Positions 35,994-45,058 are shown, counted from the first letter of the stretch. The stretch is DNA of 64,000 nt from Cyclobacterium sp. SYSU L10401 (GCF_010993705.1 NZ_WOFO01000002.1:124001-188000), one strand, 5' to 3'. The notes: generated from the letters alone by a model not told the origin. A program made the numbers and translations.

Positions 35994-36023
35994 AAAAAAA
36001 GGAGCCCTATAAGCTCCTTTTTT
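35994..36023. terminator. Bidirectional terminator between prxQ and the oxidoreductase gene
   Basis: GGAGC (36001-36005) pairs with GCTCC (36013-36017) around a 7-nt loop; the flanking A-run (35994-36000) and T-run (36018-36023) extend the stem and give a T tract on both strands. It suits both convergent genes. Confidence 0.8.
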
Positions 36024-36040
36024 GTTTTTTATCCTCCTTC

Positions 36041-37384
36041 CTAAACAGACGGAAGCTTCCATCCATTGTTGTAATTGGCCTTAATCATCCTGTTTGCCTT
36101 TCCATTGGTAAATTTACCCTTATCAGCATCCCAGTAGATTTTTTCTCCCAGTTTATAGGAAACATTGCCCATATGTGCGTTGATTGCCGCAATGGATCCT
36201 GTTTTGATGCCGCAGTTCAGCATATTGGGATCATTTGCCTTGATGGATTCTACAAAGTTTTTGCAATGGATCCGCTGGGCATTTCCTTCAGGTCTGACCA
36301 GTTCCATGGATTCAATTTTCTCCTTCCGCTCTCCGTTTACATTTTCCGTTTCTGCGATTACCTTCCAGCCGCCACGGTTGACCACCAAAGTCCCGTTATT
36401 TCCAATAAAAGCAATCCCTTCAGTAGTACCGTAATTTCCTCCATCTATTCCCGTGGCATGCTCCCAAAGCATGTTGAAACCATCGTATTCATAGACGGTC
36501 TGCAGGGTGTCGGGCGTTTCAGAGGCATCGTCAGGATAAGCAAGCTTACCACCGGATGCCATGACCGACTTTGGAGCACTTACACCCATGGCATAGAGGG
36601 CTATGTCAATTTCATGAACCCCCCAGTCAGTCATCAAACCTCCGGCATAATCCCAAAACCAACGGAAGTTAAAGTGAAACCTATTGGCATTGAAGGGTCT
36701 GTCAGGAGCGGGTCCCAGCCACATTTTATAGTCTACCCCAGCAGGAGGCTGTCCATTTGGGACCACAGGGACTGGCTTCATCCATCCCTGGTATGCCCAT
36801 GTTTTCACCAGTCTGATATTTCCCAACTTCCCTGATTTGACCATATTGATGGCCTGTTCATATTGGGAGCCACTTCGTTGCCATTGACCAACCTGGACCA
36901 GTTTTCCGTACCGTTCAGCAGCTTTGACCATCAGGTTGCACTCTTCAATACTATTGGCCAGTGGTTTTTCGGTATAGGCATGCTTACCTGCCGAAAGGCT
37001 GTCCACCAGGTTCAGACAATGCCAATGGTCGGGAGTACCGATAATGACCGCATCAATATCCGGATCTTCCAACATCTGCCGGTAATCCTTGTATTGTTTG
37101 GGCTTTTTTCCCCTGAGCTTGTTTACATCGGCAGTTCTCTGGTCCAGCACATTCTGGTCTACATCTGCCAGTCCTACACAATTGACTTCTGGCAACAACA
37201 GGTGACTGTTCATATTAGACCAGCCCATACCCTTACAGCCGATTAATCCGAAATTAATCTGCTCATTGGCACTTATTCTGGTTTTCGATGCTTCCATATG
37301 GGCAGCCGTCACCAGGTTTGGTAGCACTGCCGTTCCTACAGATGCCAGGAGTGAGTTTTGAATAAATTTTCTTCTTGATTTCAT
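36041..37384 (-). CDS. Gfo/Idh/MocA family oxidoreductase, Tat-like signal
   Basis: The protein has 447 residues. The N-terminus MKSRRKFIQNSLLASVGTAV is a twin-arginine-like signal. The Rossmann domain begins at INFGLIGCKGMGWSN and contains the catalytic-region motif AYTEKPLANSIEEC. The C-terminal half (WFWDYAGGLMTDWGVHEIDIALYAM) is the substrate-binding beta-sheet domain. Members oxidise or reduce sugars with NAD(P). It lies 29 bp downstream of a DUF1080 gene; such pairs are associated with 3-keto-glycoside metabolism. The exact sugar is unknown. Confidence 0.9.
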   Translation of the reverse strand: MKSRRKFIQNSLLASVGTAVLPNLVTAAHMEASKTRISANEQINFGLIGCKGMGWSNMNSHLLLPEVNCVGLADVDQNVLDQRTADVNKLRGKKPKQYKDYRQMLEDPDIDAVIIGTPDHWHCLNLVDSLSAGKHAYTEKPLANSIEECNLMVKAAERYGKLVQVGQWQRSGSQYEQAINMVKSGKLGNIRLVKTWAYQGWMKPVPVVPNGQPPAGVDYKMWLGPAPDRPFNANRFHFNFRWFWDYAGGLMTDWGVHEIDIALYAMGVSAPKSVMASGGKLAYPDDASETPDTLQTVYEYDGFNMLWEHATGIDGGNYGTTEGIAFIGNNGTLVVNRGGWKVIAETENVNGERKEKIESMELVRPEGNAQRIHCKNFVESIKANDPNMLNCGIKTGSIAAINAHMGNVSYKLGEKIYWDADKGKFTNGKANRMIKANYNNGWKLPSV

Positions 37385-37413
37385 GGTCTTTCAGGTTTTG
37401 GTTATGTAATGAA

Positions 37414-38175
37414 TCAATCAAGTCTCCTGACCCAAATATTCCTGAAACTAACCGGGTTGCTGTGATCCTGAATATGGAAAGGAAGCTGTTCCGGATGGGC
37501 AACATAATTGGGAATCCCAATGTATTCCGTAGGGCCTTTCAATTCCACATTATTCTGAACCAAAATTCCATTATGGAAAACGGTGATCCTGGCAGGAGAG
37601 ATCAACATCCCATTGCTGTTAAATCTGGGGGCAGTGAAAACGGCATCATAGGTATTCCACTCACCGGGAGGCCTCATGGCATTGACCAGCGGAGGATGCT
37701 GTTTGTAGATACTTGCTGCCTGTCCGTTGGAGTAGGTTTTGTTATCGTAGGAATCCAGAATTTGTAATTCATATTTCCCCATGAAGAAAAACCCTGAATT
37801 GCCTCTGCCCTGTCCTTCACCAGATACTTCGCTGGGTGATCGCCATTCAATATGTACCTGAACATCTCCAAAAGCTTCTTTGGATTTGATACCTCCGGTT
37901 TTGGGCGCCACTGTTAGGACGTCATTCTCAATATTCCATTTGGGAAAACTACCATCCCGCTCACTTACCCAGGCATTCAGGTCGTTCCCATCAAAAAGTA
38001 CAATGGCATCTGCGGGAGGAAGGTGATTTTGATTACCAGGTGCGACAACTTTTACTTCAGGCTCATAAAATTCTGTCGCCTGAGGAGGTAATCTTGTTTC
38101 ATTTTGTTGTGCCAAAACTGCACTGGAGAAAAACACCCCTAAAAGCAGGGCCAAACTATAACATTGGAATTTCAT
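37414..38175 (-). CDS. DUF1080 (3-keto-disaccharide hydrolase) family protein
   Basis: The protein has 253 residues with a signal peptide (MKFQCYSLALLLGVFFSSAVLA). The DUF1080 jelly roll spans about residues 55-250: IVLFDGNDLNAWVSE, IEWRSPSEVSGEGQGRGNSGFFFMG is the conserved core in part, then YELQILDSYDNKTY and RPPGEWNTYDAVF. Family members hydrolyse 3-keto-glycosides or bind glycans. It is the first gene of a two-gene operon with the oxidoreductase, which may make or remove the 3-keto group. Confidence 0.9.
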   Translation of the reverse strand: MKFQCYSLALLLGVFFSSAVLAQQNETRLPPQATEFYEPEVKVVAPGNQNHLPPADAIVLFDGNDLNAWVSERDGSFPKWNIENDVLTVAPKTGGIKSKEAFGDVQVHIEWRSPSEVSGEGQGRGNSGFFFMGKYELQILDSYDNKTYSNGQAASIYKQHPPLVNAMRPPGEWNTYDAVFTAPRFNSNGMLISPARITVFHNGILVQNNVELKGPTEYIGIPNYVAHPEQLPFHIQDHSNPVSFRNIWVRRLD

Positions 38176-38305
38176 AGGTATTTTTAAGTTTATGGTTTTG
38201 AAGATTTCAAATTAAGCGAATTGTGTCAAATAAACCCACATACATTAGGATAAATTTCGGGGCTCAGGATAATAATAGGGAAAAACCAGTGACCTGTAGG
38301 GGGTA

Positions 38306-38338
38306 AATTTTCCTGCTGAAACCATCAGCTGGAGAATT
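38306..38338. promoter_or_regulatory. 14-bp hairpin between DUF1080 and aminotransferase genes
   Basis: 38306-38319 (AATTTTCCTGCTGA) pairs with 38325-38338 (TCAGCTGGAGAATT) in 13 of 14 positions, one being G-T, around the 5-nt loop aacca. It lies 26 bp before the aminotransferase -7 element, in the position of a dyad operator for either divergent gene. Confidence 0.5.
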
Positions 38339-38364
38339 GGGTTTTAATGCCAGGAAGATATCCT

Positions 38365-38372
38365 TACTTTTG
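38365..38372 (+). promoter_or_regulatory. -7 promoter element for the aminotransferase gene
   Basis: TACTTTTG matches TAnnTTTG and lies 46 bp before the start codon at 38419. Confidence 0.45.
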
Positions 38373-38418
38373 CAGGTATTTTCCAACCTAATCCTGATCA
38401 GAAAACGTAATCTTTTAT

Positions 38419-39615
38419 ATGAATAACCGACAGCTCTTTCTTTCCCATTTGGCACAGACGACCGATTTCCCGCTGATGATTGAAATCGAAAGGGCAGCCG
38501 GTGTATACCTGTATGGCCCTGATGGCAAATCTTACCTGGATCTGATTTCAGGAATAGGTGTAAGCAATGTGGGACACCGACACCCGAAGGTATTAGCGGC
38601 TATTCAGGAGCAATTGGATAAATACCTTCATTTAATGGTGTATGGGGAGTACGTACAGCAACCTCAAACCTTGCTGGCGGCAGCCCTGGTAAATACTTTG
38701 CCACCGCCCCTGGACAACGTTTACCTGGTTAACAGTGGCAGTGAAGCCGTGGAAGGGGCTTTAAAATTAGCCAAAAGATATACCAACAGGCGGGAAATTG
38801 TTTCCTGCATTAATGCCTATCACGGATCCTCACATGGGGCTTTATCGGTAGGGGGAAATGAAATTTTTAAAAGGGCCTATCGCCCACTTTTGCCAGGAAT
38901 CAGCCATATCGGATACGGAGATATGGACCATTTGGAAAAAATAACCACCAGTACTGCTGCTGTGATCATCGAAACCATACAAGGTGAAGCAGGGGTCTGT
39001 GTGGGTAGTAAAGCGTATTTTCAGGCCCTAAAGAAAAGATGTGCAGAAACTGGTGCGTTGTTGATCCTGGATGAAATACAAGCGGGATTTGGAAGAACCG
39101 GGAAATTCTGGGCTTTTGAGCATTTCGATATCCGGCCGGATATTTTGGTTTGTGCCAAAGGAATGGGGGGAGGTATGCCGATAGGAGCTTTCATTTCTTC
39201 CCGGGAAATCATGTCTGTTTTCAAAAACAATCCACTTCTGGGACATATCACTACCTTTGGTGGTCATCCGGTCAGCGCTGCTGCCTCACTTGCGACCATT
39301 CAGGTAATCCGGGAGGAAAACCTGACGGATCAGGTTGGGCAAAAAGCACTTTTATTCAAGGAGCTTCTGGTTCATCCGAAAATCACAGGAATACGAAATA
39401 AAGGGCTAATGATGGCCCTGAACTTCGAATCCTTCGATGTACTTAAACCTATCATTGACCGCTGCATTGAGAATGGGGTTATCACCGACTGGTTCCTTTT
39501 TTGTGACCATGCCATGCGCATTGCTCCTCCCCTTACCATAAGCAATGAAGAAATCAGGATGGCCTGTTCCAGCATTATTCAATCGATTGAATCCGTAAAG
39601 AAACCATTAACCTGA
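38419..39615 (+). CDS. Class III pyridoxal-phosphate aminotransferase
   Basis: The protein has 398 residues. PLP-binding features are NSGSEAVEGALKLAKRYT, the Asp in LLILDEIQAGFGRTGKFWAFEH, and Lys247 in LVCAKGMGGGMPIGAF. The LDLISGIGVSNVGHRHPKV opening is typical of the acetylornithine/ornithine/4-aminobutyrate subgroup. No arginine or GABA genes are adjacent, so the substrate is open. A dyad and a -7 element precede it; msrB follows after 30 bp. Confidence 0.92.
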   Translation: MNNRQLFLSHLAQTTDFPLMIEIERAAGVYLYGPDGKSYLDLISGIGVSNVGHRHPKVLAAIQEQLDKYLHLMVYGEYVQQPQTLLAAALVNTLPPPLDNVYLVNSGSEAVEGALKLAKRYTNRREIVSCINAYHGSSHGALSVGGNEIFKRAYRPLLPGISHIGYGDMDHLEKITTSTAAVIIETIQGEAGVCVGSKAYFQALKKRCAETGALLILDEIQAGFGRTGKFWAFEHFDIRPDILVCAKGMGGGMPIGAFISSREIMSVFKNNPLLGHITTFGGHPVSAAASLATIQVIREENLTDQVGQKALLFKELLVHPKITGIRNKGLMMALNFESFDVLKPIIDRCIENGVITDWFLFCDHAMRIAPPLTISNEEIRMACSSIIQSIESVKKPLT

Positions 39616-39645
39616 TTAATAGGTTAACTGCATATACCAAGTTAA

Positions 39646-40065
39646 ATGATTATGAAAGATAAAAACCCACAAACGATCAGTGAAGAGGAATGGAAACAAA
39701 GATTAGATCCTGAGTCCTATCGAGTCCTGAGACAAAAAGGAACCGAAAGGGCTTTTACCGGGGAATATTACCTTAACAAATCAACTGGCATATATGAATG
39801 CAAGGCTTGTGGAAACGAAATTTTTCATAGCAAGGACAAGTATGACAGCGGATGTGGCTGGCCCAGTTTTACGCATCCGGTTACGGAAGATGCCGTCACC
39901 GTCACCATGGATTATTCTCATGGGATGGTGAGAGAAGAAATTTGTTGTGCCGCATGCGGAGGACACCTGGGACATCGTTTTCCTGACGGCCCAAAGGATA
40001 AAGGCGGCATCAGGTATTGCATCAATTCAGTTTCTCTGGATTTCAGGAAAAAAGAGAAAGAGTAA
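39646..40065 (+). CDS. msrB: Peptide methionine-(R)-S-oxide reductase MsrB
   Basis: The protein has 139 residues. It repairs R-methionine sulfoxide in proteins. Zinc-binding pairs are [11 protein letters not shown] and [12 protein letters not shown], and the catalytic Cys125 is in [19 protein letters not shown] is the substrate-site motif. There is no signal peptide, so it is cytoplasmic. Start is ATG 39646; ATG 39652 is nearly as good. Confidence 0.96.
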   Translation: MIMKDKNPQTISEEEWKQRLDPESYRVLRQKGTERAFTGEYYLNKSTGIYECKACGNEIFHSKDKYDSGCGWPSFTHPVTEDAVTVTMDYSHGMVREEICCAACGGHLGHRFPDGPKDKGGIRYCINSVSLDFRKKEKE

Positions 40066-40107
40066 GACTTAATCATAAAATTGAAGCCTGGAATTTCCAT
40101 TTTTTTT

Positions 40108-40115
40108 TAGTTTTG
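40108..40115 (+). promoter_or_regulatory. -7 promoter element for the 40168-42379 operon
   Basis: TAGTTTTG matches TAnnTTTG after a T-run and lies 52 bp before the first start codon of the three-gene operon. TTG at 40081 is a candidate -33 element at 24 bp, longer than the usual spacing. Confidence 0.45.
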
Positions 40116-40167
40116 CATCATTATTGATAAGAATTTTAGATCTGACCATCAAAATGAAAACAGCACC

Positions 40168-40770
40168 ATGACCATGAAAATTGCATATTTTTTGTTCGCC
40201 ACACTTTTAGGATTCAATCTAAACCTCAGTGCGCAGGTTGAATCAACTGGTACTTCCTCATTGGACAGCGGTACCATTTCGGAACAATTTGAATATTTAA
40301 AGGATGTTTCTTCCAATTACCAGGAATACAAAGTAATAAGGAGAAGCCAATTGGATAAGATACAATCCAATATCCTGGATTCCATCAGTTCCTACCAAAG
40401 CAATATTCTGGAATTAAAGCAAACACTGGATGAAAACAGTAACCAGATTAAAGCCTTGAATGAGGAACTAAGTGCTACAGTCGCTGACTATGAGCAGGCA
40501 GTTGCTGAAAAGGACAGTTTTACCCTGTTTGGGATGCTTTTACACAAAAACTATTACAATAACCTGGTATGGGGAATCATCATCCTACTTTTAATTTTGC
40601 TAGTCATTTCTTTTTTCCGATTTAAAAGAGGTCATCGGATTACTGCCGAGACCAGGCAAACCCTGGAGGATCTGCGTGAGGAGTTTGAACAACATCGACG
40701 AAATACACTGGAAAGAGAAAGAAAACTCAACCGACAATTGGTGGATGCACTAAACAATAAAGACTCATGA
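40168..40770 (+). CDS. Hypothetical membrane protein with coiled coil
   Basis: The protein has 200 residues and I recognise no family. It has a signal-like N-terminus (MTMKIAYFLFATLLGFNLNLSAQ), a long heptad-rich region (about residues 45-115, SNILELKQTLDENSNQIKALNEELSA in part), one membrane helix (about 132-151) and a charged cytoplasmic coiled-coil tail (LEDLREEFEQHRRNTLERE). It may link envelope and cytoplasm as a scaffold. The next gene starts 4 bp before its stop, so translation is coupled. Confidence 0.65.
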   Translation: MTMKIAYFLFATLLGFNLNLSAQVESTGTSSLDSGTISEQFEYLKDVSSNYQEYKVIRRSQLDKIQSNILDSISSYQSNILELKQTLDENSNQIKALNEELSATVADYEQAVAEKDSFTLFGMLLHKNYYNNLVWGIIILLLILLVISFFRFKRGHRITAETRQTLEDLREEFEQHRRNTLERERKLNRQLVDALNNKDS

Positions 40771-41315
40771 AGTCAATTGCAGTAGACATGGATGGGGTAC
40801 TGGCGGATGTTTACCGGCAGTTTATAGACATGCATTTCCAGGAAACAGGTGAAGCCATTGAGTTGAAACAACTGAACGGATTGACTGAGAAGGAGGCCTT
40901 CCCATTTCTTTATAAGCATGTAAATACGGTAGGTTTTTTTAAAAATGCACCACTAATCCCCGGCGCCAAAAAAGCTTTGGCAAACTTAAACGCAAAATAC
41001 CGGTTGTTTATCGTATCAGCAGCAACGGAATTCCCGCTGAGCCTCACAGAAAAACAATCCTGGCTCAATGAACATTTCCCCTATATCGGCTGGAAACAAA
41101 TGGTCTTTTGCGGATCAAAAGAAATCATAAAGACTGACATCATGATTGATGATCATTTTAAAAATCTGGATGTCTTTTCTGGGGAAACTTACCTATTTAC
41201 ACAACCCCATAATGAATTATCTCCTGAAGGTAAACACAGGAGAGTAAATTCCTGGGAAGTAGTGGAGGATATCTTGTTACATGATGCTAGCTTAGCAGTA
41301 AAATCAGAAAAATGA
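40767..41315 (+). CDS. 5'(3')-deoxyribonucleotidase-type HAD phosphatase
   Basis: The protein has 182 residues. The HAD motif I is IAVDMDGVLADVY with nucleophile Asp7 and acid Asp9; motif II is FIVSAATEFP; motif III/IV is KTDIMIDDHFKN. The cap region is short. This matches the 5' nucleotidase, deoxy (NT5C) family that removes phosphate from deoxynucleoside monophosphates. It overlaps both neighbours by 4 bp. Confidence 0.88.
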   Translation: MKSIAVDMDGVLADVYRQFIDMHFQETGEAIELKQLNGLTEKEAFPFLYKHVNTVGFFKNAPLIPGAKKALANLNAKYRLFIVSAATEFPLSLTEKQSWLNEHFPYIGWKQMVFCGSKEIIKTDIMIDDHFKNLDVFSGETYLFTQPHNELSPEGKHRRVNSWEVVEDILLHDASLAVKSEK

Positions 41316-42379
41316 AACAGGTGTTTTTTCAACTATCTGGATTGATTATTTTTGCTTTCTTAACCTCCTGTTATTCAATTGAGGATCATTCTGAAATCAC
41401 ATACATGCATAATCCTATGTTGAAAACCATGCACCCCTCTCCCAATTGGAAAGGAAATCCGGTAGATCGGGACGGGAAATTCAGCAACTTATACCATGAC
41501 TTTGATTCAAGTTTTGGTGACTTATGGAAATGGCAAACCTCCAAAAACCCACAAAAAGAGGAAAAGAAAGCGGAAACGAGGACCCTCGATATCAATCCGA
41601 AAGCCGTTATTCCAAATGACGGAAGTGATTTCCTGATCTGGCTGGGGCATGCAAGTTTTTTGATCCAAATGAATGGAAAGGTAATTTTAACAGACCCGAT
41701 ATTATTTGATAATTTTTTCCTGAAAAGAGACAGTTCACTTCCCTTCCCTGCAGAAAGCCTTCCCTCCATTGATTACCTGTTAATTTCCCATAACCACAGG
41801 GACCACTGCGACAAGAAAAGCATTCAATTTTTAAGTGAAAGAAATCCTGACATGAAAATTCTAACCGGATTGAAATTGGGTGAAGTAATAAAAGATTGGA
41901 CTCAGGGCCAGGAAATTCAGCAAGCCGGTTGGTATCAGCAATATGACATAAAAGATTTGGCCGTTACTTATTTGCCCAGCAGGCATTGGTCCCGCCGCTG
42001 GCTATGGGATTTAAATGAAAGTTTATGGGGTGGCTTCCACATTGCTCATGCCGAAAAAACCATTTATTTTATGGGAGATAGTGGGTTTGGGGAGCACTTT
42101 GAGGATATCAGGCAGGTGATGGGGACTCCTGAATATTGTCTGATGGGAGTGGGTGCCTACAAACCAGAGTGGTTCATGTCACAGGCACACATCAGCCCCC
42201 AAGATGCCATTAAAGCCTTTAATATCCTTGAAGGGGAGCATTTCATTCCCATGCATTATGGTACATTTGATCTTTCCGATGAGCCAAGGATGGAGCCCTG
42301 GGATATCTTAAAAAGCCATGAACATGAAATTACCGGCCACCTCGTAACTCCTGTCCTGGGAAATAATTTATTTCAATAA
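41312..42379 (+). CDS. MBL-fold metallohydrolase lipoprotein (NAPE-PLD / UlaG-like)
   Basis: The protein has 355 residues with a lipoprotein signal (FLTSCYS, Cys about residue 20). The metallo-beta-lactamase motif is H160-N-H162-R-D164-H165 (LISHNHRDHCD); HASFLIQMNGKVILTDPIL and YFMGDSGFGEHFEDI are typical of the NAPE-PLD-like/UlaG-like branch, and the last His is in FIPMHYGTFDLSDEP. Such enzymes cleave phosphodiester or lactone bonds. It ends the three-gene overlapping operon. Substrate is unknown; lipid is plausible from the family and the membrane anchor. Confidence 0.88.
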   Translation: MKQVFFQLSGLIIFAFLTSCYSIEDHSEITYMHNPMLKTMHPSPNWKGNPVDRDGKFSNLYHDFDSSFGDLWKWQTSKNPQKEEKKAETRTLDINPKAVIPNDGSDFLIWLGHASFLIQMNGKVILTDPILFDNFFLKRDSSLPFPAESLPSIDYLLISHNHRDHCDKKSIQFLSERNPDMKILTGLKLGEVIKDWTQGQEIQQAGWYQQYDIKDLAVTYLPSRHWSRRWLWDLNESLWGGFHIAHAEKTIYFMGDSGFGEHFEDIRQVMGTPEYCLMGVGAYKPEWFMSQAHISPQDAIKAFNILEGEHFIPMHYGTFDLSDEPRMEPWDILKSHEHEITGHLVTPVLGNNLFQ

Positions 42380-42499
42380 GATCCTATAAGTAAAAAAATG
42401 GGCAAGGATTGTGTGCAAAGAAGCGGAGACAACATATTGGCACTCCACTACTTAGCTGATCACAATTTTATTTATTAATCGGGAAGATAAGCCAATAAT

Positions 42500-42958
42500 T
42501 TATTTGGCCAATTTTACATCAATGGCACTAAGCCCTTTTGGGGTTTTCTCTGTTTCAAAAGTAACCTGGTCATTTTCTCTGACATCATCTACCAGGCCTT
42601 TTACGTGTACGAAAACACTGTCCTGAGATTCCAGATCTTTGATGAATCCATAGCCTTTAGACTCGTTAAAGAAGGTAACTTTGCCCTTTCTTCTCAGGTC
42701 TTCCGGATCTATCGGTGCCTGTTTGGATACACTTACCTCGATATCTTCTAATTCGATTTTCTTCTTTTTCTGGGTAGGATCCGGAGGGGTAGAGGTAATA
42801 TTGCCTTCTTCATCTACATAGGCTATCATGTCATCCAAATCCCCTCCTTTATTGGAAGTGGATTTTCTGGCTTCCTTTTTTTCTTCCTTCTCTTTCTTCT
42901 TCCTTAATCTTTTTTTCTCTTTTTCCTTTTTATTAAAAGTTTCTTTCGATTTTGCCAT
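42500..42958 (-). CDS. Cold-shock domain protein with charged N-terminal extension
   Basis: The protein has 152 residues. Residues about 1-85 are very rich in Lys and Glu (KEKEKKRLRKKKEKEEKKEA) and probably disordered. Residues about 86-150 are a cold-shock domain with GKVTFFNESKGYGFIKD (RNP-1 region) and DSVFVHVKGL (RNP-2 region). It would bind single-stranded RNA or DNA. Ordinary CspA has about 70 residues, so the tail doubles it. A 369-bp gap upstream could hold a long leader as in other cold-shock genes. Confidence 0.88.
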   Translation of the reverse strand: MAKSKETFNKKEKEKKRLRKKKEKEEKKEARKSTSNKGGDLDDMIAYVDEEGNITSTPPDPTQKKKKIELEDIEVSVSKQAPIDPEDLRRKGKVTFFNESKGYGFIKDLESQDSVFVHVKGLVDDVRENDQVTFETEKTPKGLSAIDVKLAK

Positions 42959-43291
42959 AAATTAATTTTTGTTGAAACGTTTATTGTGCCTAATTACAAC
43001 ATCATCTAACCGGAAAAGGTTGCCCATAGCGTTGAATCTTCAATCCATCGGATAGTTTTTGAAACTGAAGAAAAAAATCAAAATCAATAGGTACCTCGGT
43101 CCCGGATAATATGGCCTTGTTTTTTAAGCAGGTACAAATTTGATTAAAAAAATGGATTATTCCTATTTGAAATCTCTAATATATTTTTTCAAACCCAGCT
43201 ATTTTGATCATGTCCTGCTTTAGGATCTGAGGCATTATCCATTATCTACCTAAATGAAAAATATCTGATAGGCAATTAAAAACAATAAAGC
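42959..43291 (-). other. Long non-coding gap upstream of the cold-shock gene
   Basis: No convincing gene is seen. The sequence is AT-rich and holds only short dyads (such as TTGAA/TTCAA near 43030). A promoter and long mRNA leader for the cold-shock gene may lie here; I could not place a -7 element with confidence. Confidence 0.4.
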
Positions 43292-43321
43292 AGGCCAATG
43301 GATCCCTTTTTCCACTGGCCT
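43292..43321 (-). terminator. Terminator after the sugar-porter operon
   Basis: AGGCCAATGG (43292-43301) pairs with CCACTGGCCT (43312-43321) with one A-C mismatch. On the minus strand it follows the FAD oxidoreductase stop by about 7 bp and is followed by the T-rich GCTTTATTGTTTTTAATT. Confidence 0.65.
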
Positions 43322-43327
43322 TTATAT

Positions 43328-45058
43328 TTAATTTTTGTCCGGCCATTCAGTTTCTACTCCTTGGTTATGAAGAAAAACCTGAAAATCCTTAAGCAAAGAC
43401 CGGTCTGATCTCACGCTTGCCGGTAGAACTTCCCTGTCTAATACAAATGGGACCAGCATTCCTACAGCTTCACCTATGCTCCACTCTACCGGATGCAGCC
43501 GGTAGCATCCATTGGTAATATGGGTGGTACCAATATTTTTATTAGCTGGAAGCAGGTTTTCTGTTTTCTGCGGAATCAGGGCTCCGAGGGGAATTTGAAA
43601 CGGCAGGGAACCAAAATCAATGTAATTGTCGCCACCACTGCTGGGATGAAGGTCAATGTGGTAATAACCTATACCTACACTATCAAAAAAAGGTGCAGAC
43701 CTAAGTTTTTCGCCGGACAATCCAGATACCTGTGCCCGTTGTTCTGCGCCTACATGCTCCTCCAAAACGGTAAACTTTGATTTGATCCTTCTCGATTCTC
43801 TGACATAAGGATACTTGGCCAAACCATCCGCTGTACCCATCATGTCATTTCTCAATCTCAAACCAGGCCAACCCTTGCCTCCATCTGGTCTGGGAGCCTC
43901 CGTTTGTAACCAATACAGCAGGGACAGGCTTTGTTGTTTGCCCGCCTGTACATGCTTATCGAACTCGGCTTCACTGACGTCAATGATATTTCCCGAGACA
44001 TAATCATTCTGTGGCCAATTGACAATGGTGGCATCTCCCTGGTAAAATCCCGCTTCAAAATTATCCTGGTGCAAAATCCTCCTATACAACATCAGGTTCA
44101 GGTTCTCCCCTGTTTTTATTCCTTCCGGATGAAAACCAAGCTCCTTAGGTTCCAGGTTCCGGGGATTGCTGTAGTTGAGCTCCAGCATTTTTCCAGCCCA
44201 GGGCGGATCCATTTGGGGCCTGAAATTTTTCCAGTAATCATAATCCTCTGGTTGAGGAATGGTCCAATCCTCCCCTTTCACATAATCCATGGCAAAACAA
44301 ACGGTGAATGCCTGGTTATTATCAGGTCTGAGAACCGGTCCAGCGTGCAATTCTCCTGTATCTGCTTTGGCCTCACTTCCAGTTACATATTCAGTACCCG
44401 TTAAAGGAAGCAATTCCCCCAGTTCGGTAGCATCCACAAAATAGCTGCCGGTTAATACACAATCCCTCCCGGATTTTAAATCCCTTGCCGTCAGTTCCGA
44501 TACCCGATTGCTATTGACAGCAGCAGACTTTACCTTATGATCTTTTAAAATGAGGATTTTTCGCGCACTTTCATAGGGAGCAAACATTTCTTCCAGAACC
44601 CTATGGGCTACTTTTGGCTCATGACATAGCCGGGATACGGATCCATTCCCCGGATTTAGCCGCTCATTGGCTGCGGCTTCTGCAGTTAATGGATAATGCC
44701 TGCGATAATAAGCCCTTACATTTTCCCGGAATTCACGATACAATTCCGGTGCTCCATGGGTTTCAATCCATTGGTGCTCATCCGGAGGAACGCCTTGCTG
44801 AGAAAGCTGGCCCCCAAGCCAATCCGTCTCTTCAGTCAATACCACCGTAAGGCCATTTCTCATTGCTGCAAATGCCGCAGCACAGCCACCCAATCCGGCA
44901 CCTGCAATGATCAAATCTGCCTGAAATTTCTTTCCGCTTTCATGGATTTCTACCTTTTTCTGGTTCTCCCGGGTAGGGGATGACATACCCAAAAGAGAAG
45001 TAGAAACCACTGTTCCGCTTCCCAAAGCTACCCTTCCAATAAAATCTCTTCTTTTCAT
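43328..45058 (-). CDS. FAD-dependent oxidoreductase, Tat-like signal
   Basis: The protein has 576 residues from the ATG at 45058; the frame extends to 45082 but the twin-arginine-like signal MKRRDFIGRVALGSG starts at 45058. The FAD-binding motif is LIIAGAGLGGCAAAFAAMRNG. LTEETDWLGGQLSQQGVP and YFVDATELGELLPL match the FAD_oxidored family (PF12831), often seen in glycan clusters. The reaction is not known. It is 34 bp downstream of the AGE epimerase gene and ends an operon of at least three genes. Confidence 0.85.
   Translation of the reverse strand: MKRRDFIGRVALGSGTVVSTSLLGMSSPTRENQKKVEIHESGKKFQADLIIAGAGLGGCAAAFAAMRNGLTVVLTEETDWLGGQLSQQGVPPDEHQWIETHGAPELYREFRENVRAYYRRHYPLTAEAAANERLNPGNGSVSRLCHEPKVAHRVLEEMFAPYESARKILILKDHKVKSAAVNSNRVSELTARDLKSGRDCVLTGSYFVDATELGELLPLTGTEYVTGSEAKADTGELHAGPVLRPDNNQAFTVCFAMDYVKGEDWTIPQPEDYDYWKNFRPQMDPPWAGKMLELNYSNPRNLEPKELGFHPEGIKTGENLNLMLYRRILHQDNFEAGFYQGDATIVNWPQNDYVSGNIIDVSEAEFDKHVQAGKQQSLSLLYWLQTEAPRPDGGKGWPGLRLRNDMMGTADGLAKYPYVRESRRIKSKFTVLEEHVGAEQRAQVSGLSGEKLRSAPFFDSVGIGYYHIDLHPSSGGDNYIDFGSLPFQIPLGALIPQKTENLLPANKNIGTTHITNGCYRLHPVEWSIGEAVGMLVPFVLDREVLPASVRSDRSLLKDFQVFLHNQGVETEWPDKN

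Noticed and set aside
36173-36835. 220-residue plus-strand reading frame inside the Gfo/Idh/MocA gene
   Set aside because: It lies wholly antisense to a clear oxidoreductase gene.
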